The position numbers and the translations under genes were made by a program. 64,000 nt of DNA from positions 1 through 64,000 of the forward strand of contig NZ_JACJST010000005.1 of the NCBI RefSeq assembly GCF_014698305.1. Reading direction: 5' to 3'. Below the pieces are notes generated by a model, which searched no databases, had not been told where the DNA came from, and was given only the letters and a program-made list of their open reading frames with translations. This stretch comes from Anabaena lutea FACHB-196 (GTDB taxonomy: Bacteria > Cyanobacteriota > Cyanobacteriia > Cyanobacteriales > Nostocaceae). Below are positions 8,497-17,858 of the stretch, one piece after another (position 1 is the stretch's first letter; every line of letters begins with the position of its first letter).

Positions 8497-9429
8497 TCAC
8501 ACAGCTTTCAAAATCTCTTCATCTACAGAAAAATCTATTTCTTTTTTATCCTGCCCAGAGGCTAGGTAATCATTTTTCCAAGAATCTTTTAAACCCGAAA
8601 CTAAATCATATTCAGGTTGCCAATTTAATTCTGTCATTGCTTTATTCACCGATGCAAAGAAGTGTTGTACTCGCATGGGAAAAGCTTTCCGTTTACCAAA
8701 GTCAAACTTTTTCGGGTCATAATGGACGATTTTAAGATCATCTGGTGATTTGCCAGCAGCTACAGCACAAGCACGGGCTAAACCATCAAACGTCACAAAA
8801 CGATCGCCAGAAATATTATAAATCTGCTGGATAGCTTTTTCGTTACCTATCACCTGAGTCATTGCTTGGGCTAAATCCTTGACATGGCCTAGCTGGGTGA
8901 TGTGCATTCCATTACCGGGAATAGGAATGGGGCGATCGCGCACAATTCTATCAAAAAACCAGCCTTCCAACTCGTTATAGTTCTTCGGTCCGTAAATATA
9001 AGTGGGACGAATAGAAGTAAAAGGAATTCCCGATTGTTGCAAGTAAGCTTCCGTTTCATGCTTACCCTTGTGACGACTCTGAGGATCGACAGCATCACCT
9101 TCTATATGGGGCATTTGGTCAGATTTAAGATATACTCCAGCAGAACTCATATAGACAAAATGCTGCACCCGTCCTTGAAAAATTTCCGCCAGTGGCTGAG
9201 TATCTGTCAGTTCCCGACCGTTATTGTCAAAAATAACATCAAAATTTTCTAATGATAACTTAGCTTTTAACTGGCTAGAGTCAGTGCGATCGCCTATAAT
9301 TTGTCCTACCCCTGTTGGTGCTGGAGAATTACCACGATTAAACAACACCACCTCATGTCCAGTTTCCAGCAGTAGCTGAGTCAAATACACACCAATAAAC
9401 CGAGTACCACCAATAATCAGAATTCGCAT
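8497..9429 (-). CDS. NAD-dependent epimerase/dehydratase-like protein (CSP41-type SDR)
   Basis: 310 residues, ATG start. The N-terminal Rossmann motif is GGTRFIGVYL and an extended-SDR core follows with VYMSSAGVY. The usual YxxxK catalytic pair is altered (KGKHETEAYL follows instead). The pattern, and the STRPTYIYGPKNYNELE-like segment, match the cyanobacterial relatives of plant chloroplast stem-loop-binding protein CSP41, which act on or bind RNA rather than nucleotide sugars. The position beside polysaccharide genes would also allow a sugar role. I favour CSP41-like. Its 3' side holds GTACTCAGTACTCGGTAC-like tandem repeats. Confidence 0.75.
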   Translation of the reverse strand: MRILIIGGTRFIGVYLTQLLLETGHEVVLFNRGNSPAPTGVGQIIGDRTDSSQLKAKLSLENFDVIFDNNGRELTDTQPLAEIFQGRVQHFVYMSSAGVYLKSDQMPHIEGDAVDPQSRHKGKHETEAYLQQSGIPFTSIRPTYIYGPKNYNELEGWFFDRIVRDRPIPIPGNGMHITQLGHVKDLAQAMTQVIGNEKAIQQIYNISGDRFVTFDGLARACAVAAGKSPDDLKIVHYDPKKFDFGKRKAFPMRVQHFFASVNKAMTELNWQPEYDLVSGLKDSWKNDYLASGQDKKEIDFSVDEEILKAV

Positions 9430-9613
9430 AAACCCCCAATTCCTATGTCAGTTATTTTCTTTCATCACCCTCGTCTTTGAGGTTATCAGGTTGCCGCATC
9501 ATCTCGGAACATCTTTTGCTAGGATCACATCTTTTGCTTAACCAAGAACAGCCCAACTTACTCATCAAGTCAAAATTCAATAAATTCCACCCTTTGCCCC
9601 CCCTAGATTAACT

Positions 9614-10750
9614 GTGTCCTTGAAATATGCTCTCATTCATGAGTGGCTGACACCTAAAGCCACAGGCGGTTCAGAACTTGTTGTCCGAGAAATTTTAAAT
9701 CACATTGATGCTGATTTGTATGCCCTGATAGATTTTGAATCTAGTAATCCTGAAAGTTATCTATACAAGCGTCAGATTGGTACAACATTTCTCCAACACT
9801 TCCCATTAGCCCACAAAGGTGTACAAAAATATTTGCCTTTGTTACCATTGGCAATCGAACAATTAGATTTGCGGCAGTATGACGTAATTCTGTCTTCATC
9901 CCATGCAGTCGCCAAAGGCATCCTGACTACTCCAGATCAACTGCACATCTGTTATTGTCATAGCCCAATGCGCTATGCTTGGGACTTGACTTTTGATTAT
10001 CTAGACCAAAGCAAACTAGGAAAAGGCTGGATTGGGTGGATGACAAGACATCTATTGCATAGTTTACGTCAATGGGATGTATTGAGTGCAAACCGTGTTG
10101 ATTACTTCATTGCCAACTCACAGCATACAGCTAGGCGGATTTGGCGTTGCTATCGGCGAGAAGCAAAAGTCATTTACCCACCAGTGAATATTGAAGACTT
10201 TCCTTTTTTAGCTGATAAAGAGGATTTTTATCTCATCGTTTCCCGATTAGTGACTTATAAACAAGTATCCTTGATTGTTCAAGCTTTTAATCAGCTAAAA
10301 CGACCATTGGTGGTAATTGGTACAGGCCCCGAAATGAAAAAGCTGTGTGAGATAGCAAATCCTCATATCCAAATACTGGGATGGCAACCCGATGATATGG
10401 TAAAAAAATATATGGCTCGTGCTAAAGCATTTGTGTATGCAGCTTGTGAAGATTTTGGCATTGCCTTAGTGGAAGCGCAAGCTTGTGGAACTCCGGTGAT
10501 TGCTTATGGTGCGGGAGGTGCTTTAGAAACTGTACGGGATATTCGTACCTGTGTAGATACAGGAACAGGTATCTTTTTTAGATCACAAACAGTAGCAGCT
10601 TTAGTGGAGGCAGTAGAAAAGTTTGAAGCTTATCAGGATTTTTTTAATTATGAGTATATACGATTACACTCTACTCAGTTTTCTAGACAAGTCTTCGCAG
10701 AGCGCTATCTAGATTTTTTGAATCAATGTCAAGAAAAAAGACCTTCTTGA
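9614..10750 (+). CDS. Glycosyltransferase family 4 (GT4)
   Basis: 378 residues from a GTG start. The N-terminal half begins LIHEWLTPKATGGSELVV, the acceptor-side glycine loop of GT-B enzymes. The C-terminal half has VSRLVTYKQV and the donor-binding EDFGIALVEAQACGTPVIAY with the E-x7-E pair. It transfers a sugar from a nucleotide donor in the cytoplasm, probably onto a lipid-linked exopolysaccharide unit, since a sugar-phosphate transferase follows 115 bases downstream. Donor and acceptor cannot be read from sequence. Confidence 0.9.
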   Translation: MSLKYALIHEWLTPKATGGSELVVREILNHIDADLYALIDFESSNPESYLYKRQIGTTFLQHFPLAHKGVQKYLPLLPLAIEQLDLRQYDVILSSSHAVAKGILTTPDQLHICYCHSPMRYAWDLTFDYLDQSKLGKGWIGWMTRHLLHSLRQWDVLSANRVDYFIANSQHTARRIWRCYRREAKVIYPPVNIEDFPFLADKEDFYLIVSRLVTYKQVSLIVQAFNQLKRPLVVIGTGPEMKKLCEIANPHIQILGWQPDDMVKKYMARAKAFVYAACEDFGIALVEAQACGTPVIAYGAGGALETVRDIRTCVDTGTGIFFRSQTVAALVEAVEKFEAYQDFFNYEYIRLHSTQFSRQVFAERYLDFLNQCQEKRPS

Positions 10751-10865
10751 GAGTGATGGTCTGGATTTTTGTATTTCTTTTGTAAGCTTGTGGGAATTTT
10801 TCCCCAGAATCACTGCCTTTTAGCTTTAAGATCGGGACTATGTGTGGTGTGGATTATTAAGGAGT

Positions 10866-11627
10866 ATGATGACTGCCCAGAGCTCACTCCTCTCCGGCAA
10901 GCGATACCCACGTAAAGATGCCAATGCCTCGACGCATACTTTAGCAAAACGTGGTCAAAAAACTAAACCGCCAAAGGTAAAACCAAGAGGTTTGTCTTTT
11001 CAGGGTTTAAACGGAGAGTTTGCCAAACGACTATTAGATATTGTCTTTTCGCTGTCGGTCTTGATCTTGTTTTTTCCGCTGTACATAATTTTGGCCTTAC
11101 TGATCGCTGTCAGTTCAGAAGGGCCGATTTTTTATGTCCAAGAAAGAGTGGGTAAAAACTATCGCCGCTTTAATTGTATTAAATTCCGCACTATGGTCAG
11201 CAATGCAGACGAAATTCTCGTCCAAATGATGGAAACATCCCCAGAGTTGCGCCAAGAATTTTCCAGTACTTTTAAGCTCAAACAAGACCCTCGGATTACC
11301 AAAATTGGTCATTTCTTGCGAATTACTAGCTTGGACGAATTCCCCCAGTTTTGGAACGTGTTAACAGGGGATATGAGTGTTGTCGGTCCCCGCCCTTTAG
11401 TAGCGGAAGAATTACCAAAATATGGCTGTCACATCGATCAGATTTTAACCATCCGTCCGGGAATTACTGGATTATGGCAGGTGTCTGGACGTAATGATAT
11501 TCCTTACCCTCGGAGAGTCCAAATAGATCTGCACTATGTCAAATTTAGGAATTTTTGGCTAGATTTATGGATCATCTTAAAAACCATTGATGTTGTCATC
11601 ATGCCCAAAAACAACGGAGCATACTAA
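10866..11627 (+). CDS. Sugar-phosphate transferase, WcaJ/RfbP-type (second copy)
   Basis: 253 residues if translation begins at the ATG pair at 10866/10869, preceded by AAGGAG at 10859-10864; a GTG at 10842 would add eight residues. A basic, proline-rich leader of about 50 residues precedes one membrane hairpin and the sugar transferase domain (IKFRTM, DPRITKIGHFLRITSLDEFPQ, GDMSVVGPRPLV, RPGITGLWQVSGR). It ends in NNGAY, like the SGAY end of the other copy at 6.7-7.4 kb. The role is transfer of a sugar-1-phosphate to undecaprenyl phosphate. It is co-oriented with the GT4 gene. Confidence 0.9.
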   Translation: MMTAQSSLLSGKRYPRKDANASTHTLAKRGQKTKPPKVKPRGLSFQGLNGEFAKRLLDIVFSLSVLILFFPLYIILALLIAVSSEGPIFYVQERVGKNYRRFNCIKFRTMVSNADEILVQMMETSPELRQEFSSTFKLKQDPRITKIGHFLRITSLDEFPQFWNVLTGDMSVVGPRPLVAEELPKYGCHIDQILTIRPGITGLWQVSGRNDIPYPRRVQIDLHYVKFRNFWLDLWIILKTIDVVIMPKNNGAY

Positions 11628-11639
11628 GAAAAGACTCAT

Positions 11640-11677
11640 AGCTTATCTGGGGGTATGAATTGCTCTACAGATAAGCT
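11640..11677 (+). terminator. Hairpin after sugar transferase gene
   Basis: A perfect 10-bp inverted repeat (AGCTTATCTG / CAGATAAGCT) with an 18-base loop begins 12 bases after the stop. No clear T-run follows, so it could be a 3' stabiliser rather than an intrinsic terminator. Confidence 0.5.
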
Positions 11678-12252
11678 GTTGTGCTGATTATAGCAATCCG
11701 GTTTGATTTATGATAGCTTCCGTGGCATAGCTATGTCGACTCGTAGCGTCAGGCTACAGGTAACTGGTAAAAATTTCCGTTTTTACCCCGTTACCAATCA
11801 GTAGCCTCAACTAGATCACTAGTAAAGCTTGGCGGAAATAATACAGCAGAATTCAGGAGTCAGGAGACGCTTCGCAGACCTCCGGTTCAGGAGTCAGGAG
11901 TAAAACTGGCTTGGTGTCTAGGTTTCAATTTTGATTCTGTACCTCATTGATCTGCAATCTGCTGTAATTCTATTATTTGCACAGGCTTCACACAAACCAA
12001 GAATTAATGAACTTTTGACAAAGATTTGTAAAATTATAAAATTATACTCACAATTTTAATTTACATAAATATTATCTAGCTTGTTAAAGTACTGCTTTTT
12101 TAAGTAAAATAATTTACATTTAGATTAAAATAGCAACTAGACTTTTAGGTTTATTGTTAGACAATTTTAGCCATTAGCTGCTAATTTATCTCAGATAGAC
12201 TGTAACCTTTCCTATCTTCAATAACATCTACAACAAAAAGGCATAATTGAGC
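11678..12252. other. Intergenic region upstream of gmd
   Basis: This stretch of about 575 bases has no credible gene. It contains a 15-bp direct repeat TTCAGGAGTCAGGAG at 11852-11866 and 11886-11900 flanking a 19-base segment (ACGCTTCGCAGACCTCCGG). The last 250 bases are very AT-rich and probably hold the gmd promoter. Confidence 0.6.
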
Positions 12253-13332
12253 ATGACGCAACCAAAGCGAGCGTTGATTACTGGTATCACTGGTCAAGAC
12301 GGTTCCTATCTCAGTGAGTTTTTACTAGAACAAGGTTATGAAGTTCACGGTATTATTCGCCGGACATCTACCTTTAACACAGACCGTATTGATCACATCT
12401 ACGAAGATCCTCATAAAGAAGGCGTAAAGTTGTTGCTTCACTATGGGGACTTGACAGACGGTACTACTTTGCGCCGAATTTTAGAAGAAGTCAAGCCTAC
12501 AGAAATTTATAACTTGGGCGCGCAATCTCATGTTAGAGTCAGCTTTGATTCACCAGAATATACAGTAGATGCAGTAGGAATGGGAACTCTACGTTTGTTA
12601 GAAGCCATTCGGGACTACCAGCAGCGCACCGGAATTCAAGTGCGTTTCTACCAAGCCGGATCTTCGGAAATGTATGGTTTAGTCCAAGCTGTACCACAAA
12701 GTGAGACGACACCCTTTTATCCTCGTAGTCCCTATGCTTGTGCTAAGGTTTATGCTCACTGGCAAACAGTGAATTATCGTGAATCTTACAACTTGTTTGC
12801 CTGTAATGGTATTCTGTTTAACCATGAATCACCACGTCGAGGTGAAACCTTTGTTACCCGGAAAATCACCAGAGCAGTCGCTCGCATCTTTGCTGGTAAA
12901 CAGAAAAATATTTTTATGGGCAATTTAGATGCCAAACGAGACTGGGGTTATGCCAAAGATTACGTAAAAGCAATGTGGTTGATGTTGCAGCAAGAGCAGC
13001 CAGATGATTACGTGATTGCTACTGGAGAAACTCACTCAGTACGAGAGTTTTTGGAATTGGCATTTGGTTATGTGAATCTCAAATGGGAAGATTATGTCGA
13101 GTTTGACGAGCGTTATCTGCGTCCCGCCGAAGTAGATTTGTTAATTGGTGACCCCACGAAAGCGCAGCAAAAGTTGGGCTGGAAAACTTCAGTAACTTTT
13201 CCAGAACTTGTCTCTCTCATGGTAGAAGGTGATTTACAAGCTTTGGGTTGCACATCCCCCAATAGCAATGGTTCACAACACCCCCGTGATATTGCTACTA
13301 TTCGTCAGGAACTAGGCACTCTCCACTTTTGA
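12253..13332 (+). CDS. gmd: GDP-mannose 4,6-dehydratase
   Basis: 359 residues from ATG 12253; an upstream TTG adds two residues. The start [19 protein letters not shown] is the GDP-mannose dehydratase form of the Rossmann loop. The middle has the S-S-E-M-Y-G and Y-x3-K elements ([19 protein letters not shown]) and an R-R-G-E-T-F-V-T substrate segment. It converts GDP-D-mannose to GDP-4-keto-6-deoxymannose. The adjacent fcl gene uses that product, giving GDP-L-fucose for surface polysaccharide. Confidence 0.97.
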   Translation: MTQPKRALITGITGQDGSYLSEFLLEQGYEVHGIIRRTSTFNTDRIDHIYEDPHKEGVKLLLHYGDLTDGTTLRRILEEVKPTEIYNLGAQSHVRVSFDSPEYTVDAVGMGTLRLLEAIRDYQQRTGIQVRFYQAGSSEMYGLVQAVPQSETTPFYPRSPYACAKVYAHWQTVNYRESYNLFACNGILFNHESPRRGETFVTRKITRAVARIFAGKQKNIFMGNLDAKRDWGYAKDYVKAMWLMLQQEQPDDYVIATGETHSVREFLELAFGYVNLKWEDYVEFDERYLRPAEVDLLIGDPTKAQQKLGWKTSVTFPELVSLMVEGDLQALGCTSPNSNGSQHPRDIATIRQELGTLHF

Positions 13333-13355
13333 TTCAAACTTCCAAGGATAAAACT

Positions 13356-14300
13356 ATGACTGCCTTAGAACTAAAAAACAAACGAATTCTGGTTACTGGT
13401 GGGTCGGGGTTTCTAGGTCGTCAGGTGATAGATCAGCTGTGTCAGGCCGGGGCAGACCGTGAGAAGATTACAGTACCGCGATCGCATGATTGTGATTTGC
13501 GAGTTTGGGAAAATTGCCAACGTGCTGTTGACCAGCAAGATATTGTGATTCACTTAGCGGCTCATGTGGGCGGTATTGGACTGAACCGCGAAAAACCCGC
13601 TGAGTTATTCTACGATAACCTGATGATGGGAACCCAGTTAATTCATGCTGCCTATCAAGTGGGTTTAGAAAAATTCGTCTGTGTTGGTACTATCTGCGCT
13701 TATCCCAAATTTACTCCAGTCCCATTTAAGGAAGAAGATTTGTGGAATGGTTATCCAGAAGAAACAAATGCTCCCTATGGAGTCGCTAAGAAAGCTCTTT
13801 TAGTCCAATTGCAATCTTACCGCCAGCAGTACGGCTTTAATGGTATTTACTTGTTGCCTGTAAATTTATACGGGCCTGAAGATAATTTTAACCCCAGCAG
13901 TTCTCATGTAATTCCAGCGTTAATTCGCAAAGTTCATGAAGCTCAAATTAAGGGAGATAAGCAACTTCCTGTTTGGGGTGATGGTTCTCCTACCCGTGAG
14001 TTTCTGTATTCTACTGATGCCGCACGGGGTATTGTCATGGGTACAACATCCTATAATGATTCTGAACCAGTTAATTTGGGAACTGGTTATGAAATATCCA
14101 TCAAAGATTTGATTACTTTAATTGCAAAATTGATGGAGTATGAAGGTGAGATTGTTTGGGAAACTGACAAGCCGAATGGACAACCCCGGCGTTGTTTGGA
14201 TATCGAAAAAGCGAAGCAAGCCTTTGGATTTTCTGCTCAAGTCAGCTTTGAAAAAGGGCTAAAAAATACAATTGATTGGTATCGTCAAAACGCCGCATAG
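13356..14300 (+). CDS. fcl: GDP-L-fucose synthase (epimerase/reductase)
   Basis: 314 residues from ATG 13356, which has AAGGA eight bases upstream; an in-frame TTG at 13329 overlapping the gmd stop is less likely. The Rossmann loop is [12 protein letters not shown]. Catalytic features include the C-V-G-T-I-C-A-Y-P segment and Y-x3-K in [10 protein letters not shown], and the substrate segment is HVIPALIRK. It epimerises and reduces the Gmd product with NADPH to give GDP-L-fucose. It sits 23 bases after gmd, so the pair is an operon. Confidence 0.96.
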   Translation: MTALELKNKRILVTGGSGFLGRQVIDQLCQAGADREKITVPRSHDCDLRVWENCQRAVDQQDIVIHLAAHVGGIGLNREKPAELFYDNLMMGTQLIHAAYQVGLEKFVCVGTICAYPKFTPVPFKEEDLWNGYPEETNAPYGVAKKALLVQLQSYRQQYGFNGIYLLPVNLYGPEDNFNPSSSHVIPALIRKVHEAQIKGDKQLPVWGDGSPTREFLYSTDAARGIVMGTTSYNDSEPVNLGTGYEISIKDLITLIAKLMEYEGEIVWETDKPNGQPRRCLDIEKAKQAFGFSAQVSFEKGLKNTIDWYRQNAA

Positions 14301-14323
14301 GTCAAATGTAGAAGTTTATATCG

Positions 14324-14344
14324 TTCCCAGTCTCCGACTGGGAA
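14324..14344. repeat. Perfect hairpin, TTCCCAGTC-TCC-GACTGGGAA
   Basis: A 9-bp perfect stem with a 3-base loop lies 23 bases after the fcl stop. It looks like a piece of a larger dispersed palindromic element, since GGAATG-type blocks recur up to about 14425. It may also stop transcription of gmd-fcl, though no T-run follows. Confidence 0.65.
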
Positions 14345-14614
14345 TGCAGTTTTAGAGGTTCTACCTCATGGGATAATGCCAGTCGGAAATTTGAGTTTTC
14401 ATTCCTATACAGAGTATGGGAATGAGGTGCAGAAAAATAAAGTCTGATTTCAGTTTGTATGGACTAAAATCAAAAGAAATCAGGCAGAATTAATCAAGTA
14501 AAAATTATCTAGTCAAACTTGTAGAACCTGGGGGACATTTAGCTTCCTGAGATGAATTTGTGGGTCTTCTTGGTAATAATGGAGTCGCAATATATCAACA
14601 TCTATTAATAATAT

Positions 14615-14746
14615 TGCTATGAACAAGAATCTTTGTCACCCCAACAAGAATTAGTAGAAAATCCTAATTTTGAGATGGATAGGGATCTCAATGCTGCAAT
14701 TAATTTATCGCGTCTGGCTAAGGCGTGTAAGCTTACTGAAGGATAA
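14615..14746 (+). pseudogene. Remnant of TnpB (IS200/IS605 accessory gene), C-terminus only
   Basis: An open stretch ends with MDRDLNAAINLSRLAKACK and a stop at 14744-14746. The D-R-D-x-N-A-A-x-N signature is the final catalytic RuvC block of TnpB of IS200/IS605 elements. The rest of the gene is missing upstream, and the zinc-finger cysteines are not seen. It is a decayed insertion sequence in the fcl to cyclo-ligase gap. Confidence 0.75.
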
Positions 14747-14828
14747 CTGCTCCCATGCTCCCATTGAAGTAAGAAGTAAAGTCTAGTTTTGTCTAGGTTT
14801 TATATAGCAGGTAAGGTAATTATTGGAA

Positions 14829-15398
14829 ATGTATAATAAAGATGAACTCCGACGCACTCTGCTCAAAACACGTCAATCAATGACATTATCAGAGTGGCAA
14901 GAAAAGAGCGATCGCATTTGCTCTAATTTACAAAACTCTCTATTATTTACTGAATCTACTACCATTCTCGCTTTTTTCAGCTTTCGTCGAGAACCTGACC
15001 TGAGTTTACTATTTACTAACTCAGAAAAACGTTGGAGTTTTCCCCGTTGTGTTGGTAAATCCCTCGTTTGGCATTTTTGGCAACCTGAGGACGTTATTCA
15101 TACAGGTGCTTATGGTATTCGTGAACCACACCCAGAAGCGCGAATAATTGATATTGAGGAAGTGGATTTAATACTTGTTCCCTGTGTAGGTTGTGATGTC
15201 CAAGGATACCGCTTGGGTTATGGTGGGGGATATTATGATCGATTTTTGAGTTCTCCTGAATGGGCTAAAAAACCAACTATGGGGATAGTTTTTGATTTTG
15301 CCTATTTACCTCAACTCCCAGTAGATAGTTGGGATCAGCCTTTACAAGCAGTGGTGACGGAAAATGGGTTAATGAGGAGTGATATCGTATTCGGTTAA
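14829..15398 (+). CDS. 5-formyltetrahydrofolate cyclo-ligase
   Basis: 189 residues from ATG 14829 (a TTG two codons upstream is the alternative). N-terminal NKDELRRTLLKTRQSM with basic residues binds ATP phosphate, and the family signature GYRLGYGGGYYDRFL is near residue 131. It converts 5-formyl-THF to 5,10-methenyl-THF with ATP, recycling folate. It stands alone after the TnpB remnant. Confidence 0.95.
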   Translation: MYNKDELRRTLLKTRQSMTLSEWQEKSDRICSNLQNSLLFTESTTILAFFSFRREPDLSLLFTNSEKRWSFPRCVGKSLVWHFWQPEDVIHTGAYGIREPHPEARIIDIEEVDLILVPCVGCDVQGYRLGYGGGYYDRFLSSPEWAKKPTMGIVFDFAYLPQLPVDSWDQPLQAVVTENGLMRSDIVFG

Positions 15399-15647
15399 AG
15401 ACTTACCCTTCTTTTGTCACTCTCCGAGTATGAAAATGAAGGCAATTTCTTCTAAATGGATTTGAAGCTGCACAGAATAAAATATTAAGAATAATCAACC
15501 GCAGATGAACGCAGATAAACACAGATAAAGATGGATCAATCTATGGATTTAAGGATTCTTTGCAGCCTCACATAAAATTGGTATTAGTCATTTTCTATTG
15601 AGGATTTATGCAGGAAATATCTGCGGCTCTTATTTCTTCAAAATCTA

Positions 15648-16163
15648 TCACTTTTCTTGATTATTTGCAGGTAGCAAATAGATAACTCCAGATATAACCG
15701 TCAAAGCAACGGATACCCAAAAGGCAGTTAATGCAAATATTTGCCAGACTGAAGATAAAGGTGCTATGAATAGGGCTATAGCAATGATTTGACTGACTGT
15801 TTTCAGTTTACCCCAAATATTCGCACCAGTGATAGTGGTTTGATTGACTCGCCAACCTGCGATCGCTATTTCCCGTGCTAAAATCACAAACACTCCCCAA
15901 GCAGGGATTTTTCCTAATTCTACTAATACCAATAATGGTGCTAATACCAACAATTTATCTACTAAAGGATCAAGAAATTTGCCTAATTCGCTAATTTGGT
16001 TGAGTTTTCTGGCTAAATATCCATCTAACCAATCCGTTAAAGCTGCAATTAAAAATATTGTTAAACATATCCACCTCGCTTCATTTGTAGGATTATATAA
16101 ACCATAAAGTAGAAATGGTATTCCCAGAAGACGAGAGAAAGTAATCCAGTTAGGTAAAGTCAT
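15648..16163 (-). CDS. pgsA: CDP-diacylglycerol--glycerol-3-phosphate 3-phosphatidyltransferase
   Basis: 171 residues from ATG 16161-16163, which begins MTLPNWITFSRLLG as usual for PgsA; a longer reading adds 34 unlikely residues. The CDP-alcohol phosphotransferase motif D-x2-D-G-x2-A-R-x8-G-x3-D-x3-D is complete (DWLDGYLARKLN through FLDPLVDK). Four to five membrane segments. It makes phosphatidylglycerol phosphate, the precursor of phosphatidylglycerol, the essential phospholipid of thylakoids. Confidence 0.95.
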   Translation of the reverse strand: MTLPNWITFSRLLGIPFLLYGLYNPTNEARWICLTIFLIAALTDWLDGYLARKLNQISELGKFLDPLVDKLLVLAPLLVLVELGKIPAWGVFVILAREIAIAGWRVNQTTITGANIWGKLKTVSQIIAIALFIAPLSSVWQIFALTAFWVSVALTVISGVIYLLPANNQEK

Positions 16164-16620
16164 AAATAATTCAAAATTTAAACAAAATTCAAAATAGATA
16201 CTCTTGCGTAAGAGATAAAAAATTCCCCACTGAAGGCATCTACACTTTAGGGCATTATACGTCAATAAAGCTCCCTTCCCTGAGAATGGGGTTAGGGAAT
16301 TAGTCGGTCTGTCTGTATACTGCTACCTCACCGAATTGAAAATGGCTAGTACCGCTTTCTCGGAATAAAAAATTAACAATTAAAAATTAAAAAAGTAGAT
16401 TAAACAGTCATTTTCAGTATTTTTAATGGTTGCTTAACTTACGCCGTGTTGTACTAGAATATCAATTCACTTAATTAAAGCTACAAATGAATCTCCTCAT
16501 CTCCGTATAAGAGCGTCTGTCCATTTGTATCCACCTTAAAGTGAAACGGTATAAGAGGTTGTTTGACATGGTTGTATTTTATTATTAGTAATTAACAAAA
16601 GACTATTAGGAAGGTTAACC
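16164..16620. other. Intergenic region pgsA / muconolactone isomerase-like gene
   Basis: A divergent gap of about 457 bases. It has a short TTCCCT/AGGGAA inverted repeat near 16275-16300 and a second copy of the dispersed repeat seen at 6456. No gene is supported. Confidence 0.5.
16456..16505 (+). repeat. Dispersed intergenic repeat, copy 2
   Basis: Counterpart of 6456-6510, sharing TTAATTAAAGCT and CAAATGAATCTC in order. The following CCGTATAAGAGCGTCT also resembles CCGCGTAAGAGCGTCT at 34948-34963, so several elements overlap here. Confidence 0.5.
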
Positions 16621-16938
16621 GTGCTATATCACTTAGATTTTCACGTCGAATACCCAGAAGATATGACTCAACAAGAACTGTTTGCAATTTGGAGTGAGGA
16701 AGCAGATGCTGCACTACAAGCAAAAAGCGCAGGAATAGTTGTAGATTTGTGGAAATGTGTTGGAACTCGTCGGGTAATTGTGATTGTTGATGTTCCAACT
16801 CCTGACACCCTTGATCAAATTCTGTTAGATTTACCAATTATGAAAAAAAATGGTCAGAAGGTGGAGGTGGAGGTAACTCCTCTAAGAAGGTATGAAGACT
16901 TTGCAGCGGATATCAAAGCTAGGTTAGAGGTTGTTTAA
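16621..16938 (+). CDS. Muconolactone delta-isomerase-family small protein
   Basis: 105 residues from a GTG start with a strong AGGAAGG ribosome-binding site eight bases upstream. The start MLYHLDFHVEYPEDM, the WSEEADAALQAK helix and the C-terminal VEVTPL strand fit the ferredoxin-like fold of muconolactone isomerase relatives (dimeric alpha/beta barrel). No aromatic-degradation neighbours are present, so the family name should not be read as a function. Cytosolic. Confidence 0.8.
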   Translation: MLYHLDFHVEYPEDMTQQELFAIWSEEADAALQAKSAGIVVDLWKCVGTRRVIVIVDVPTPDTLDQILLDLPIMKKNGQKVEVEVTPLRRYEDFAADIKARLEVV

Positions 16939-17294
16939 AAAATATTGCTAGGGAACTCCAAAAAATAAATTATCCAGATTTCCGTAATCAAAACGAGTTT
17001 TCCTCCCCCTGCTCCTTGCTCCCTGCTCTCCTACCGTCAACTGGAAGATTTTCAGGGAGAGGTTGTTGGGGGTTAGGTGGTTAGGTCTCCTATGTCTTTA
17101 ATTAAATCGAAAACTGCTATTTAAATAAATTAAATAAATTTATTCCTTTGGATATACATTCATACAATAACAAGCAAAACTATCGACAGAGATAGCGCAA
17201 ATTTTATTTTGCTACACCTATAATTAAAACCTTGTGAATACTTTTGAGGAATTTGAATCAATACTAGAAATATAATACAAGCAAGGTAAATAAT
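16939..17294. other. Intergenic region with CT-rich repeats
   Basis: About 356 bases. It carries a CTCC(C/T)TGCT-type repetitive stretch at about 17000-17035 and an AT-rich second half that probably serves as promoter for the next gene. No gene is supported. Confidence 0.5.
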
Positions 17295-17684
17295 ATGTAT
17301 ATTGATCGGAGATTGCCACCAAAAATAGTAGCAAATACAACTGCCAATCAGTTAATTCACCGCGACGTTAAACAGGATCAAGTACAACAAAATAGCTTGA
17401 ATTTTACCGATTTAGCAATATCTTTAAGTCCTCTGAGCTTTGTCTTTATTTGGGCTATTTTTCTAGTTATTTTGCAGAAAACTCGTTCTCATTTAGATAA
17501 CAAGATAGTTTTTGCTATCAATGGTTTACAAAAAGTACCCTGTAAAAACTGTAAGTTTTTTGCCAATAACCATTATCTTAAGTGTGCTGTGCAGCCCGAT
17601 ATTGTTCTCACGGAAGAGGCAATAAATTGTTCTGAATACTGCCCTAGAAAAGGTAAATTTTCTGTCAATCAATTCTTTAATTAA
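17295..17684 (+). CDS. Conserved-type hypothetical membrane protein with cysteine cluster
   Basis: 129 residues, ATG start with AAGG upstream. A hydrophilic N-terminal part of about 45 residues is followed by one membrane helix at about 48-66 and a C-terminal domain with Cys in PCKNCKFF, LKCAVQP, INCSEYC. Five to six cysteines in this spacing suggest metal binding or disulfides. The family is familiar from cyanobacteria, but I know of no function. Confidence 0.75.
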   Translation: MYIDRRLPPKIVANTTANQLIHRDVKQDQVQQNSLNFTDLAISLSPLSFVFIWAIFLVILQKTRSHLDNKIVFAINGLQKVPCKNCKFFANNHYLKCAVQPDIVLTEEAINCSEYCPRKGKFSVNQFFN

Positions 17685-17769
17685 GTCCTACCAATTCTGA
17701 TGGGGCAGGGGGCAAGGGAGACGCGGGGATGGGGAGATGAGGACGCGGTGACGCGGGGAAAATTAAGAA

Positions 17770-17839
17770 TTCCCTATTCCCTGTTCCCTGTTCCCTGTTC
17801 CCTGTTCCCTGTTCCCTGTTCCCTGTTCCCTGTTCCCTG
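17770..17839. repeat. STRR heptamer array (TTCCCTG)9
   Basis: Nine perfect TTCCCTG units at 17777-17839 follow one degenerate unit. A GC-rich GACGCGG-type stretch precedes it at 17705-17760. The array ends 20 bases from the stop of the HEAT-transporter gene. Confidence 0.95.
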
Positions 17840-17858
17840 TTTACGAATTACGAATTAG

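Noticed and set aside
8902-9252. 116-codon plus-strand frame
   Set aside because: It is antisense to the CSP41-like gene and has no family features.
12253-14300. Heterocyst envelope polysaccharide (hep) island
   Set aside because: gmd-fcl and sugar transferases fit, but no hep-specific gene or ABC exporter is present, so a link to heterocyst envelope is not supported.
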